In this document: positions 23,622 through 35,366 of the stretch, in pieces
Position numbering within the stretch: the first letter of the stretch is position 1
Layout: each line of letters begins with the position of its first letter
Origin: Boswellia sacra
Lineage: Eukaryota > Streptophyta > Magnoliopsida > Sapindales > Burseraceae
NCBI GenBank assembly: GCA_013180625.2
Contig: SNVD02004529.1
Location: forward strand, 62,001 to 126,000
Direction of reading: 5' to 3'
Length of the DNA stretch: 64,000 nucleotides
The notes under the pieces: model-generated
Database searches by the model: none
The model's input: only the letters and a program-made list of their open reading frames with translations
Told to the model about the DNA's origin: nothing
Made by a program: the position numbers and the translations under genes

Positions 23622-26600
23622 CATATATTTATTATTGGAACTCCTGGTGGTAACTGGTGAGTCCTTTCTGGTCCGTCAGCCGCCTCAGAAGTATGTGGGG
23701 GGCTCAGTTATATATCAACAACAGAGTTCATAATTTCTCTACGTAGACTAGATAAATATGATGCCATGGATGAATGGATGGAGCAGTGGATTCTGAGAAT
23801 CTCAAACTTTGGCTGCAACTTTACACGATCGATAGCAGTGTAGTTTAGAGACAGAAGAAACCTGTTGATAACACTAGTCAATAGATGATTTATCCATGGA
23901 ATCTTTCCATTGCTTTGATCAGGTTTACATCACAGAAATTTTCCGTTGTTGGTTCCGTCATTGCATGCCTAAATTTGCTATGTTGCTTTTACAGAAAATC
24001 AAATGTCGGCCCAAAAAAATTTTACCCAAGTTAGTATCTGAACTTTTTTGTTAACTATGTCTTGTTTAGTAATGTATTTGTAAATATCAGCTTCTAATGT
24101 TGTACAAACATATCATAGAATTGTGGTTTGCCAAAAATAATAAAAAAGTTAAAGATGAACCCTTTTTCCAATTCAAGCAGTATCTACATTTAAACCCTTT
24201 GTGGTATTAAGTACACCCTGAAGTAAGCAAAGGAGAGAACCATGGTCAAATGGTTGGTTTGATTGATTTTAGGAAGATGAACCGTACGTAGCTTCATTCT
24301 CTTTTCTTTTTGGCTTCTAGTTGTGATCAAATCTGCCTTGGTTTGCTGTATTTGTGTCCTTCTAAAGCAGGTTGTTGGATTGCTTCATTTATCAGAAACC
24401 AAGGTGCCAATCCCCCATCCCCACTTGGATTTTCTGTCACCCTTCTTTACCGTTTAACTTAGCCAAAGCTAACTCTCAATTACTTGAAAAGTAAAAGCTA
24501 ATTGTATTGATAAATATGCTCATCAATACATATCAGATCAGTTTATTAGCCAATAAATTGCAGATTATTATAACTTGAGAATAATCACTTCTGATAAACT
24601 CCGATTTTTATTAATTTTCCTCTGAAACCCAACGCATGCATGCACTTTGGTTAATAAAAATATAACAGATTGCATGGATAGATTTTTAATTTGTATATAT
24701 TCAAAAAAGAAGACTGAATCTGTGCTGCCTAATCATGTGAATGCAGGATGTGTTGTGATATTTCTACATATATGAGATCTTAAGAAAAAACGAATTTCAT
24801 GAATAAGTGTTAGAGCCCACCACGCAGCAGCCGGCCCGTTCAACATCAGATAAAAGTGCCAATTGAAAAGGGTTCAGAAACAGGCATCCAAAGGCCCCAT
24901 TCAATAGTTGTAAACTATCATCACAACTTTACTTTGTTTAAACATGTCTTACTTACAATCTAATCTCTGTCTTTTTCTCAGTTTTTCATGGTTATCTTTT
25001 CCAGCAAATCACAAGCGCCTGACCCCTCTCTGAATTTTAAATTATAGAGAGATGCAACACCCTATCTTGTGAAATCTATGGAAATCATTTTTAAGTGCAT
25101 ACAAATAGCATCAATGTTCCCTAACACGAAACAATTTTAACTACCTCAGACAATGAGACATTTGTTCTTGCTCCTAGATTGAATTAACCTGGGCAAACCT
25201 CCAACATATAAAACGCCAATTAGCATCGTCTCATATGCCACATGATGATCCATTAATCTCGCACATATTGAATTAATTAATTGAATTATATAAGCTTGTC
25301 AAAGTCTGTAAATTGATCCACCTCCAATCCCACATCGTTTTCCATGGCTTAATTAACGATCCAAATGCTTCTTAACAATAATAATTAGCATATACATTTT
25401 ATTTTAAAATTGAAGCCAGTTTTACGCAAGTGAGAAGTGCGTGCAGGGCGAAGCAGATGGCAATAGGCAGTCAAATCAGGTCGGCTGTACCCAGTACCAA
25501 AGATGAAACTTCTGTTCTTAATTTGAATATATATCAGAAATTTTTTTAATAAGTAAGATAGATAAGGAATTAAAATGTATAAATATATTAAAAAAGGTTC
25601 AAAGTTCTTAAAATAGAGATTTCAAAACTTAAAAGCAAGAAGAGAGAATATTAGAAGTAGAAGAAGAGGAAAAAAAGCATGGGAATTCTTGCAGGGCCCC
25701 ATGCAAAAAGGGGGATTGCCAAAAAGTCAGGTCTGTCCTGATCCAGGCTTTATGGGATTCTCTTAACCTGTTAACATCCAAACATGTCGCTTTAAATCTT
25801 GGTCGTCTGATCACTTCATTGCTTATGAGTGCTCACCTTGTTGTTGTTTTAATTGCTTTCCTTCGAGATTTGTGCACCAAGTATTTTAACTTTCAACTTT
25901 CCATCTCATAACGTTTAGCATATCTCTTACATCTAAACTTAAGTTAATTATTTATATGTTTTTATAGTTTTTTTTTTTGAAAATTTGGTCTGTCAAGTCC
26001 AGCCAATGCATAGCAGTTGCGAGCTTCCAATTCTCCTAGAAAAAAAATTCAAATCTTTTATTCCAGCTAAGCTCAAACTTCGTTTTCATCTTTTTCTATC
26101 CAACAAGGCCCCTTAATCATTCTTCATTATTCTTGAGAAGTCAATAATTTCTTGACTTGACATATGTCTCTCACCTTTGTTTACGGTTTTGTTGAATAAA
26201 TAAATATTGTTCAACTGAATCAATACCTTGCAAGATTTTCCGAAACTTTATAGAACAATTGCGTCCTATGAGATGTTCCGTCCGATCAAATTGATTGCCA
26301 CATCTCCCCCATAAGCATTCGCCATCCACATTGTTACTTCAATAATCAACTAGAAAAATAATTAATTGGACTTCTTGTTACTTAAAAAAATGGTCACAAC
26401 TAGAACTAAACACGTAGGGAGATTTAATTGCTAAAGATTACTCGAACTTGGCGACAAGTGTGTATGGAATGGAATCGTGAAGACTTATTACTGGACTCTG
26501 TCAATCTAAGTCTTAGAGCATGACTTCGGGATGGGGTGGTGAAGCCCAATAAAGTATCAAAGGCAACATTTAACAAGTCATTAAGTTCGCGTATTTATGA

Positions 26601-27340
26601 GTTTCAAACAAGCAATGGCAAAGCTAACCAAAGACCAAGGACTTGACCAGAAGCTAGAATGAAGGAAAATAGTTTCAAACCAAAGACTCAATAATGGCTT
26701 CAGACAAACCTCCAGTGATCGAGGGACATCCATTGACAGGATGAAAAAGACAGTTGTGAGAATAGGGTAACAAGCCTATGGTGGTTGAAAATGATAGCAA
26801 ACCCTTTGATTTCTTCTTCTCAAGTTCCCAAGCTAATTCAAGATACATTCATGGTGGTGGCTGGTACCTATATATCTGAGAACTCTTTCAAAGACTACAA
26901 CACAGAAAAGTTTCAGGGATTGTTAGATTTTTTACCGACGTAAACCCTTCGACGCTCAAGTTAGCTTGGGATTTACTTACAGTGAAAAATCAAGGAAAAT
27001 GAGTGTTTGAGTTTGTAGAGGCAATGGAACAGTAATGGAGGAAGAACGGGGTGGAAAGATAAACCTTAGTGGATTTATGCAAAATCTTCCTAGGAATTAG
27101 CCAAAAAAAAAAAAGTCAGTCCCTTACCTTAGAGACATAAATGAGGTTTTTACAGATAGACCTAATTTATTACCTAGATCCTCACTGTCCCTCAATTTAA
27201 GGTGTCATAATCTTAAGGAGTCATATGACCTTCTAGATGATTTATAAAAGGGATCCTCGACCCTTATTTTGAGATACTGAGAGGTTGTCACGTGGCTTAA
27301 CTGATATTCACCCTATTGCCAAAAAGAGACATTGAAGGTT
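23285..27340. other. Gene-free intergenic region with a CT microsatellite
   Basis: No supported gene. A (CT)17 run occupies 23585-23618. From about 26380 to 27340 the text looks like decayed repetitive DNA (broken frames, TCACGTGG near 27290) and may be the older element into which the TRIM at 27862 inserted. Confidence 0.4.
23585..23618. repeat. (CT)17 microsatellite
   Basis: Perfect dinucleotide run of 34 bases in gene-free DNA. Confidence 0.95.
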
Positions 27341-27344
27341 TGTG

Positions 27345-27670
27345 GACTCGAGGCTTAAGTTGAAGTAGGCTTACAAACTTAAGGCTCAAGTTGAGAAAAG
27401 CTCATAATTGAGGCTCGAATTGAAGTTCGTAGACCTAAGGCTTGAACTAAGGCAAGCTTATAGACTTGAGGCTCAAGTTGAGGTAAGCTCATAGTCTTGA
27501 GGCTCAAGTCCTTAAGTTAATATTCTATAGACATGAGAAGGCTCAAATTGGTGACCTGTAGACTCGAGGATGAAGTTGGTGATCCATAAACTTGAAGATG
27601 CTCAAGTCGATGATTATACACTTGAGGCTTAAGTCGGGTTTGAGGCTCAAGTCGAAGTTGGCTATGACCC
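27345..27670 (+). repeat. Degenerate ~30-bp tandem repeat
   Basis: Successive diverged copies of a roughly 30-base unit built on AGGCTCAAGTTGAGGTAAGC, with TTATAGACTTG-like joints, are clearest from 27350 to 27510. They fade into scattered GAGGCTCAAGT words to about 27655. Origin unknown; possibly part of an older retroelement. Confidence 0.7.
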
Positions 27671-27861
27671 AACACCGAAAAGCATTTCCAATACCACTTT
27701 TCGTGATTATCCCTCCGATTATCCCTCCTTCTACACTTCATTAATGTGCTTCCAACTTGCTTTAGAAAGAACCTTTAGGTGGTTCTAAACTTGTGTTGAC
27801 TTAGAGGAGCTTCATGTCACTAGACTAATAATTGTCGTCACTTAACTTCAAGGGATGCTTC

Positions 27862-28438
27862 TGTTGTACCCATGGGGTCCCCATTTGGATAATCCTCATT
27901 GGGAGTCCCACATTGATTGGTTAAGGGAAGGTCATGGGGTTTATATATGGGAGGAGTTCCTCCACCTAATAGACTAGTCTTTTGGGCTGGATACTTGCTC
28001 TATATATGGTGGCCCATTTGTTGTAAAATTATTGTTGTGCGCAAGCGGAAGCTATTATTGTTGTGCGCAAGCGGAAGCGATCCGTAACAAGTGGTATCAG
28101 AGCTAACCCAAGACAGCAATGTGTGGACTCGTTTGGTTCAGACAAGGATGGTGACTCTGCCCATCGGGGCCTTGTCGTTGTGGAGGATTATCATTGGTTC
28201 AGACAAGGATGAGGGGGCCTTGTCTGAGGAGGGGGATTGTTGTACCCATGGGGTCCCCATTTGGATAATCCTCATTGGGAGTCCCACATTGATTGGTTAA
28301 GGAAAGGTCATGGGGTTTATATATGGGAGGAGTTCCTCCACCTAATAGACTAGTCTTTTGGGCTGGATACTTGCTCCATATATGATGGCCCATTTGTTGA
28401 AAAATTATTGTTGTGCGCAGCGGAAACGATCCGTAACA
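27862..28438 (+). mobile_element. Complete TRIM retrotransposon (577 bp)
   Basis: Two long terminal repeats (27862-28089 and 28238-28438) begin TGTTGTACCC and end CCGTAACA. They flank a 148-base interior. Directly after the 5' LTR is a tRNA-iMet primer-binding site TGGTATCAGAGC. Directly before the 3' LTR is a purine tract GAGGAGGGGG. The 5-base target duplication GCTTC is exact (27857-27861 and 28439-28443). The interior codes for nothing and contains a duplicated GGTTCAGACAAGGATG. The LTRs are nearly identical except that the 5' copy has an extra 26-base tandem unit (ATTATTGTTGTGCGCAAGCG...). This is a terminal-repeat retrotransposon in miniature, mobilised in trans. Confidence 0.95.
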
Positions 28439-28443
28439 GCTTC

Positions 28444-31400
28444 TTACTTGGCTTCAATTTATTCTCTATTTGCCTTCATGAGTTTTGGTTGAGAAAATAT
28501 TGCCTACGTGATACTTAAACTTATATTGTCATTGAGTTGAATTGCGAGGGTGTTTTGGACTTTTTGAGGGTGCTCACAAAATTTTACCTACAGAACCAAG
28601 AACTAAAAAAACTTTCGAATAGCAAAATTAGTATCAATTTGACAAGCTAACGCGCCGTAGACGATCACGAAAGGCATCATCTTGGAGAACAGTATAATTA
28701 ATTAAATTTATAAATAAAATTTTATATATATAATCTGTAAATTTAGTATTATTCTAATTAATTATATCAATATAATTAGATAATTTACTAAAAAATACTC
28801 ATAAATTAAAGGGAGGTTATTTAATTATTATAATTAATCTCTTTGACGCATTCAGACAATTGGGTTTTTCTTTTGTGCAGAGAATCTAAAATAAAGAAAA
28901 AAAAGGAATAGTTAATAAAGAGATATCCATCTCAATGTAGAAGAAGACGAAGTAGACAAGAAGAGGCAAGAAGGCCAAGGAAAGAGAGAGTTGCGAGATT
29001 CCAGATGGCAGAAGATTTAAGGGTAAAGTGAGTGTCGCATGAAGATGCCACATGTGGAGGGGTTTCCAATTCCATGAATGGAAAAACATCTTTAACTTTT
29101 ATCACAAATCTCGAGTCCCAGAACTGAAAGCCAACGCGTGGACAACGAGACATTATTGTCTTGTCCCAACCAACCAGAAGCAGTTCCTAATTTGAATATG
29201 ATATGATGATACACGCGCCTCCGTTGCAGTTAGAGATAGGAGATTGTGGGCACAGAAAACCAGCGGACACCGAGACGGTGACATGTCTTTGGAACAAAAG
29301 CACTTTCCTTTATGTGCGCGTTGTTTTCAGTTCGTTTTTAACCTTTTTCACCTTGCCTACACCCACACCGCATCTACCATGCAACTCTTTTTTATCTCTC
29401 CCTCGAGATCTGTTTCTCCCATCCTCTCCTCTAAGCCAATCTTCTATTCAAACATTCCATTGCCAATCTTTGTGATTTATGATATGATTAAAGTTAAATC
29501 ATAGCTCAATAACTAAACTTAAATCATCAATAATCCAGGCAAGGCTTCACGTTTTGTACATTTGTCCTCTATTTCTTTATTTTGTAGAAGGGCATTTGGG
29601 AAAAGCAAATTAATTAATTGCATATCCCTTTCGTGAAGTTTCTTGGCTCCCAGTTCTGACACCTCCCATGCGCAGCCTGGTGCTGGTCAACCACTTCAAA
29701 TCCTCAACTGTACATAATATGTTGCACCTAAGTTGAGTTTATAGGCTATAAGCTCTAGCTCCCTCCCACAAGTACTTTACTTACTCGTGTTAGAAAGTTC
29801 AGTCGCCTATTTGTTTCAAAAACTAGAAAAAATTTGCTCACTCATCTCATCCAACGTATGTACAACGTATAAAGGTCCCTTTCTTTAGATATGTCAAGTA
29901 TAATATTAAACTTGGCAAATGTGGTTTTTTAGTGGTCACCACTCTTTAAAAGCAGGAGCTGTCTGTCTGATGGCCATTGCAATTTGCAGGTACAGGGTAA
30001 GAGGTTTTATGGGGCGACATAACATTGTCTCTGTCTTTAAACAAGAAAAATCATTATATATCTCTAGAAAAGAGCCAGCTTGGTGCTCTTTGAATCACAG
30101 CTTGTGCCAGTGCAAACAGTCTTAAAGGAAAAAAGAAAACGAGAGCTATATACAACGAGTAACTGGAAACCCTCTGACATTCCTCTAAGAAAGTGCTTGC
30201 TGTGCTGTTAAGTTCTTCTCACACCCTCTTTTTCTTAACTTTCAACACTGTATATAATTACAAGTAACATAACAATGTTGATGATCAATAGAATTACTTT
30301 ATTTATTTTTTTCCAGTAAATCGATAACAGTAACCAGAAAAAGAAGCATCAGATCTATCAGAAGTCGTTCTCCTTTTTCAATAGCAATGAGTTTCCACAT
30401 CGCATCTAACTCGTTTAAATTCTTAGTATAGCACAAGGCTAAAGATAAAGAAATTCAAATACCCTGCACACTCTAGTGTGTTGATTACCTTATTTCTTTC
30501 GTTATAAACATTTCTGTTGCTATTTTATTATCTAATTTACAAAATGAATAGTGGGTCAATTCAACCACGAAGAGGCTTGGCACTTCCAGAGCTGTGTATA
30601 CCGTCCTGCAAATTAAAGAACAAAATAAAGAAAAAAAAAAGAAAGTCAAACAACTAAGATATTTAAAGTTATTATTGACAAGCAATGTTACTGTTACATG
30701 CAGCAATGAGCGATGCATCACAAGCCAACAACTTCTATAATGAGTCTACACCCAACTGACATGTATAACACGCCTAGTTTTAATTTCAAATAAAAATGAT
30801 CAACTACCAGTAGTAATGCTCTGGCCATGCCAATTGGTGAAGGACTTCAGCACAATTTAGACAAGGACAGACTGGTAAATTACGTTCTTTTATTCATGCT
30901 TACCTTTACACCAAGATCCCAGATTCCCAAGCACTCGGTTCACGCCTGGGCTGCTAAATTTGCCAATTAAGAACTTCGAGATAAAAGGAATTGAGGACAT
31001 TAAAACTTGTGGAGTTAGCAGTTACACAAATAGAGAGCACTTTCTACCTGTGTTGATGAGGAAAGAAATAGAAAGAATTAGAAAATGGATTCAGATGGAG
31101 AATTATAGGCAAACTGACGAAAGGAAGTGAATGACCAACCTTCCTTTGGATTGTAGGCAATTGAATGTCGCTATCATCATCAATACACATTGTCTTTGGA
31201 GCAGTGAAGACCTGCAAAATGGGGAACAAGTAAGACCAAACAAGAGATTCTAGCGCTTTTATCTGAAAACTCAAATAGGAATCAAGACATGATTTGCAAC
31301 AAAACTATATGCAACTATGCTGCATACAATTTCTCTTTTCTTTATAGGAGCTGAATTCACCTAAATTCACGTTTTTTTATCCATAAGCAACCAAAACATG

Positions 31401-31775
31401 ATTTTCCACATGATCCATCTTATATAGCTTGAAAGCTCTATGTATATTGCGGAAAATCCCCCAATAAATTCAGATTTATTTTCGGGTTTTTCACTCTATC
31501 ATGTTAAAATCAATTAAGATGCGGAAAAAAAATACCTTACTTGTTGAGTACATGAAACAGCATAGGAGTTCTCCAATAAAATTGTTTCGTATGGATAAGA
31601 ATGAGATCCTGTCAACAGTAAAAAATAAAATCTTCACATACTTGCAATAAAGAAAGATGTAGGTTCATGTCAATTTTATGCACTTCTGAATTACCTTACG
31701 CAACACAGCACTTAGTCCTGCTCGCCATGATCAGCTAGAACAAACTGGCACATTTCTCATTCAGAAACTGATCTC
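28444..31775. other. Intergenic DNA and 3' region of the 5-phosphatase gene
   Basis: No supported gene from 28444 to about 30470. Closer to 31775, minus-strand transcribed 3'UTR sequence of the 5-phosphatase gene is expected, but I cannot place its end. Short open frames on either strand show no family resemblance. Confidence 0.35.
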
Positions 31776-34767
31776 TCAAAAGAAACTGAGTTCAGTATAT
31801 CCATGTGAGTGTGGCAACAACTCTTCAACCTCAACTCTAGCACTGGAACAACTCATGCTCTTCTTGATTCGGCTACGATTTATAGACTCAACCTCTGCTA
31901 AGAATATGCTATACACTGGTCTATGATCTGAGAACCTCGACTCCCCACGAACATAAGATAATTGATTAAGGCCTCTTCCATACCATAATATACGATCACA
32001 CCTACTCACAAAGAGCATGTTTATTTATCAGTCCCATCACTATCAGGATATCATATTTGGGTTTAAACTAATATTGCTTGGGGAAAAATTACCATGCAGG
32101 AGTTCTCCTTTTCTCCTTTGGGTGCCTATCATCCCCAGCATATCTATCTGAATTATTTGAGTATTTGTATGTTGGAGGGAAATATATCTTCCCTTCATTC
32201 CATCCATTAAAGACACGCCCCCGCCTTTGCTCTATCCTTAGCTGTAAGTAAGAAACACCAAATCCTAAGATTGAGCCACTCTTAAAATGATGAAATACGA
32301 ATACATAATTTCCATCGACAAATTAAAATGATGAATACTCAATTATTGAATTATCAGAATCACTTGTAGAAGGATGGGTAACATGCCTGGTCATTCTCTA
32401 ACAAAGCTCTCCAGTTACGCATCTCAACAAGGGCCTTAGCAGAACGGTAGGACAGAGCAATCCGATAATTCAAATCCCCAAGCCATATTATTCGACTACA
32501 CCAATATGACCACTAGTTAGATTTCGAAGCATAAAAGGGGCAAGTTCCTTTTCATTTGCTCACTTAAAATTAATAAATTAAAGAGGGAGCACGGTAAAAT
32601 AAACAAATAGATAATTAGAAATGAAAAAATTTAGTAAACAGGGGCCTTACTCATGCTCTAGAATTGTTTGAGGGGAATTCTCATCCCCCACTCCATGAAC
32701 CCTGGGGAACCTTGTCTTTCTGAGGATCTCCATAACATCAGAGTTTCTTCTTAGCTCATCTCCCTCCTTCTGTCCAGAGGTTAAATGACTACAGACGAAG
32801 CAAAAGCTTGTTTGATGCAATGACATGCTAATTGCAATTGAACCCTGGAAAACCCAGAATAATAAGAATAACACGCTTTTCTTTCTTTAGTTCATCACAC
32901 ATTCACTCAAATGATAAATGTTCCAGAAACAAAATATGTACCTTGTTTCCAAGATATCCCATCAGTCCTCTGCCTACACATGACACTTTCATGTTCCGAA
33001 CATTGTCTCTTAGATCACTCTTCACCCATACTGTAAGAAATATCCCAACCATTTGCTTACTGGCTACCAAACAGTATCTTGAATGACCAGATGATCTGTC
33101 TCTATCCTCCATGGAAAAGGATCCGCTATTAGTTACTGGTGAGTATTGTGTGGTAACTGGTGAGTCCCCAGGACCATTCTCATCATCAGAGGAACACCAT
33201 CTGAAATTGGGTTCACAATCACTAGGTCTATGTCGAAAGATAACCCGATCACAGACACTGAACCGTCTATCTAGGTGGGGTTCTGGAATTGACATGTCAC
33301 TATCCATTCTCATGCTGCGGCTCAAGGACTGGAAGGATCGCCGCTGGAAGAAAGACGAAGCTTTCTCCCTGGTTGAGCCCTCAAAATCTGCATCTAATTC
33401 CACAATCGGATCAGGGATTGGTGAAGGGGTATGGCAACCACCACTAGTACCAGGAAGACTATTAAGAGTCTTCCTAATAAGAGCTAGCCATTTTCTGGCT
33501 GGGCCATTGTTTTCTGTCCCCAAAACATTACCAGCATTTAGAGGAACAATTTCTTGAAACCTGAAGGCCAAAGGGATCAATGAGGATTCTTCTTTTACTT
33601 AATATTCATGCTGCTATCTATTGAAAAAAAAAATAAAGAAAAAAAAAATCTGACTAATTGGACATACCCAAGAACATAAATGTCAGCAGGAGGTGAGGTA
33701 TGAAGCCAATCTTCTAGACTCAAATAACTTGGTGGGGGTTTGCCAGCCACATTCCATGTAGCTACAAAAATCCTGTACCCACATAACGAAATAAAATAAT
33801 AATAATAATAATAAACTAAGAAGTGGTGCTTCAACGAGATCAACCAGTGCAAAAGAATAAGATCAGTGCATACCTATAGTTATGCAAATCTGTGACTTGT
33901 GATGCATCAATGTCAATCTTTCCCCGCCGAACTCGATCAGAGTTCCTCCGGCTCGATCTCTCTGTGTATCCAAGTAGAGGAATTAGAGAAATTTGAAACT
34001 CAAAGATTTGTTGAAGAAAATTTATTTTGTCGTATTTCTTTTAACCAACATTCTATATTTCGAGTAGTCCACAGCAATATCAAACCTGTTCTGCTTTTCT
34101 TGATAGTCCATGCCCCTCTCTCAGAGATGTTGGTCCTCCAATCTTCATCTTCGCCTAAAAAAGAAATACATAAAGTGGTTAAAGCTATGCTCTCTTCATC
34201 AATCTCGCATATTCAAACGCCAAAAAGATACAAAGATATATTTTTGGATAAAAACAAGTAATTGAAATTCAGATTGAGGAAGAAAACAAATAACAGATCC
34301 TCAACTGTAAATGGTAGTAGCCGAACCCCCCCTCCTATTATTAAAAACCAAAACACTTTTGGTACAAAACAAACAGTGATGCACAAGTAGAAAAATGCAA
34401 GTGTCCAGTGTCTAGAAGAATCTTTTACTAGTGAGTTAACAAAGTTTGCAGAAATCCCAACTTTGTTCATGACATGAAAGTTAAAATTTTCCAATCGCAC
34501 CAATTTACATCGAAACCATGCAAACTGAAAACGAGAGAGAGACTAATCACCCCCATAGTCAACATCATCTGCTTGAAAGTCCTCAGCTTTGCTCCTGATA
34601 TTAAACCACTTCTTGACCAGTGTTTTAGGCCATAAAAGCTTTAAAATAAAATTAAAAAAAAAACAAAACAAAATCAGCAATCTCGGAACAAAAATGCAAA
34701 AGAAATCAAACAAGTTCTGGAATTTATCAGCAAAAACCTTGCTTTTCTTTGAGCTCTCATCTCTCAT
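31776..34767 (-). CDS. Type I inositol polyphosphate 5-phosphatase
   Basis: Ten exons read on the minus strand: 34738-34767, 34551-34638, 34086-34154, 33874-33961, 33668-33772, 32942-33560, 32651-32844, 32387-32495, 32093-32241, 31776-32001. They join in frame to 558 codons. The enzyme removes the 5-phosphate from inositol phosphates and/or phosphoinositides, lowering IP3 signalling at the cytosol-membrane interface. Seen motifs are [24 protein letters not shown], the catalytic WLGDLNYR (about residues 402-409), PAWCDRILW and SDHRPV (508-513). A long Ser/Pro-rich insert after [11 protein letters not shown] is typical of the plant type I subgroup (At5PTase1/2, BST1-like); I do not assign a specific orthologue. 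Exon phases agree throughout. Intron 8 uses a GC donor (CAG|GCATG at 32386). The upstream leader is GA/CT-rich. Confidence 0.95.
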
Positions 34768-35333
34768 TGTTTCACAACTTCATATAGCTGTCCTGAATAA
34801 AGAAACAGAATAACGATTTCTTCAACAATTTTGTGCTGGGTATTTCTTAGAAAGGGAATGTGAATGAGGAGAACTGAACTAAAAAGACATAACAAAGACA
34901 GCAATCGCTAGCAGCTTTGAGTGCTTTAAATTAGGAAACAAAAATGAACTTCTGGGTTTGTTTTTCTCTTTAGAGTACCAAGAATGAATAAAAGAAATAC
35001 CGGCTTTAAGCTCTCATGAATTGAGGAGGGAGGAAGAGAGAACATAAAAAGACTTGTTTGTTTATGTAATAAAGAGAAAACAATTGAGGGAAGGAAAAAA
35101 ACTCCAGTTTCTTGGCATTTTGATATAATTATTGTTCAAAGGTAAAATCGAAAATACCCAGTTGGGGTAGTTTCTTGTGTTGTATTGAAGTTGGTTCAGT
35201 CCAGAGAAAAGAGAGGAAAATAAGGAATTCAAACGGAAATGAAAGATAGAAAAACAGGTGATGCGTGGAAGTAAGCCTATGAGATTCTGGAGAGATTAGA
35301 GTAACAAGACAATGTAGGACACATACAGTAAAA

Positions 35334-35366
<33 letters not shown>

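Noticed and set aside
32903..33580. Minus-strand open frame of 225 codons as a separate gene, and the plus-strand 148-codon frame opposite it
   Set aside because: The minus frame is exon 6 of the 5-phosphatase. The plus frame is its shadow.
34086..34261. Plus-strand 120-codon frame over 33899-34261
   Set aside because: It runs antisense across exons 3 and 4 of the 5-phosphatase and has no independent support.
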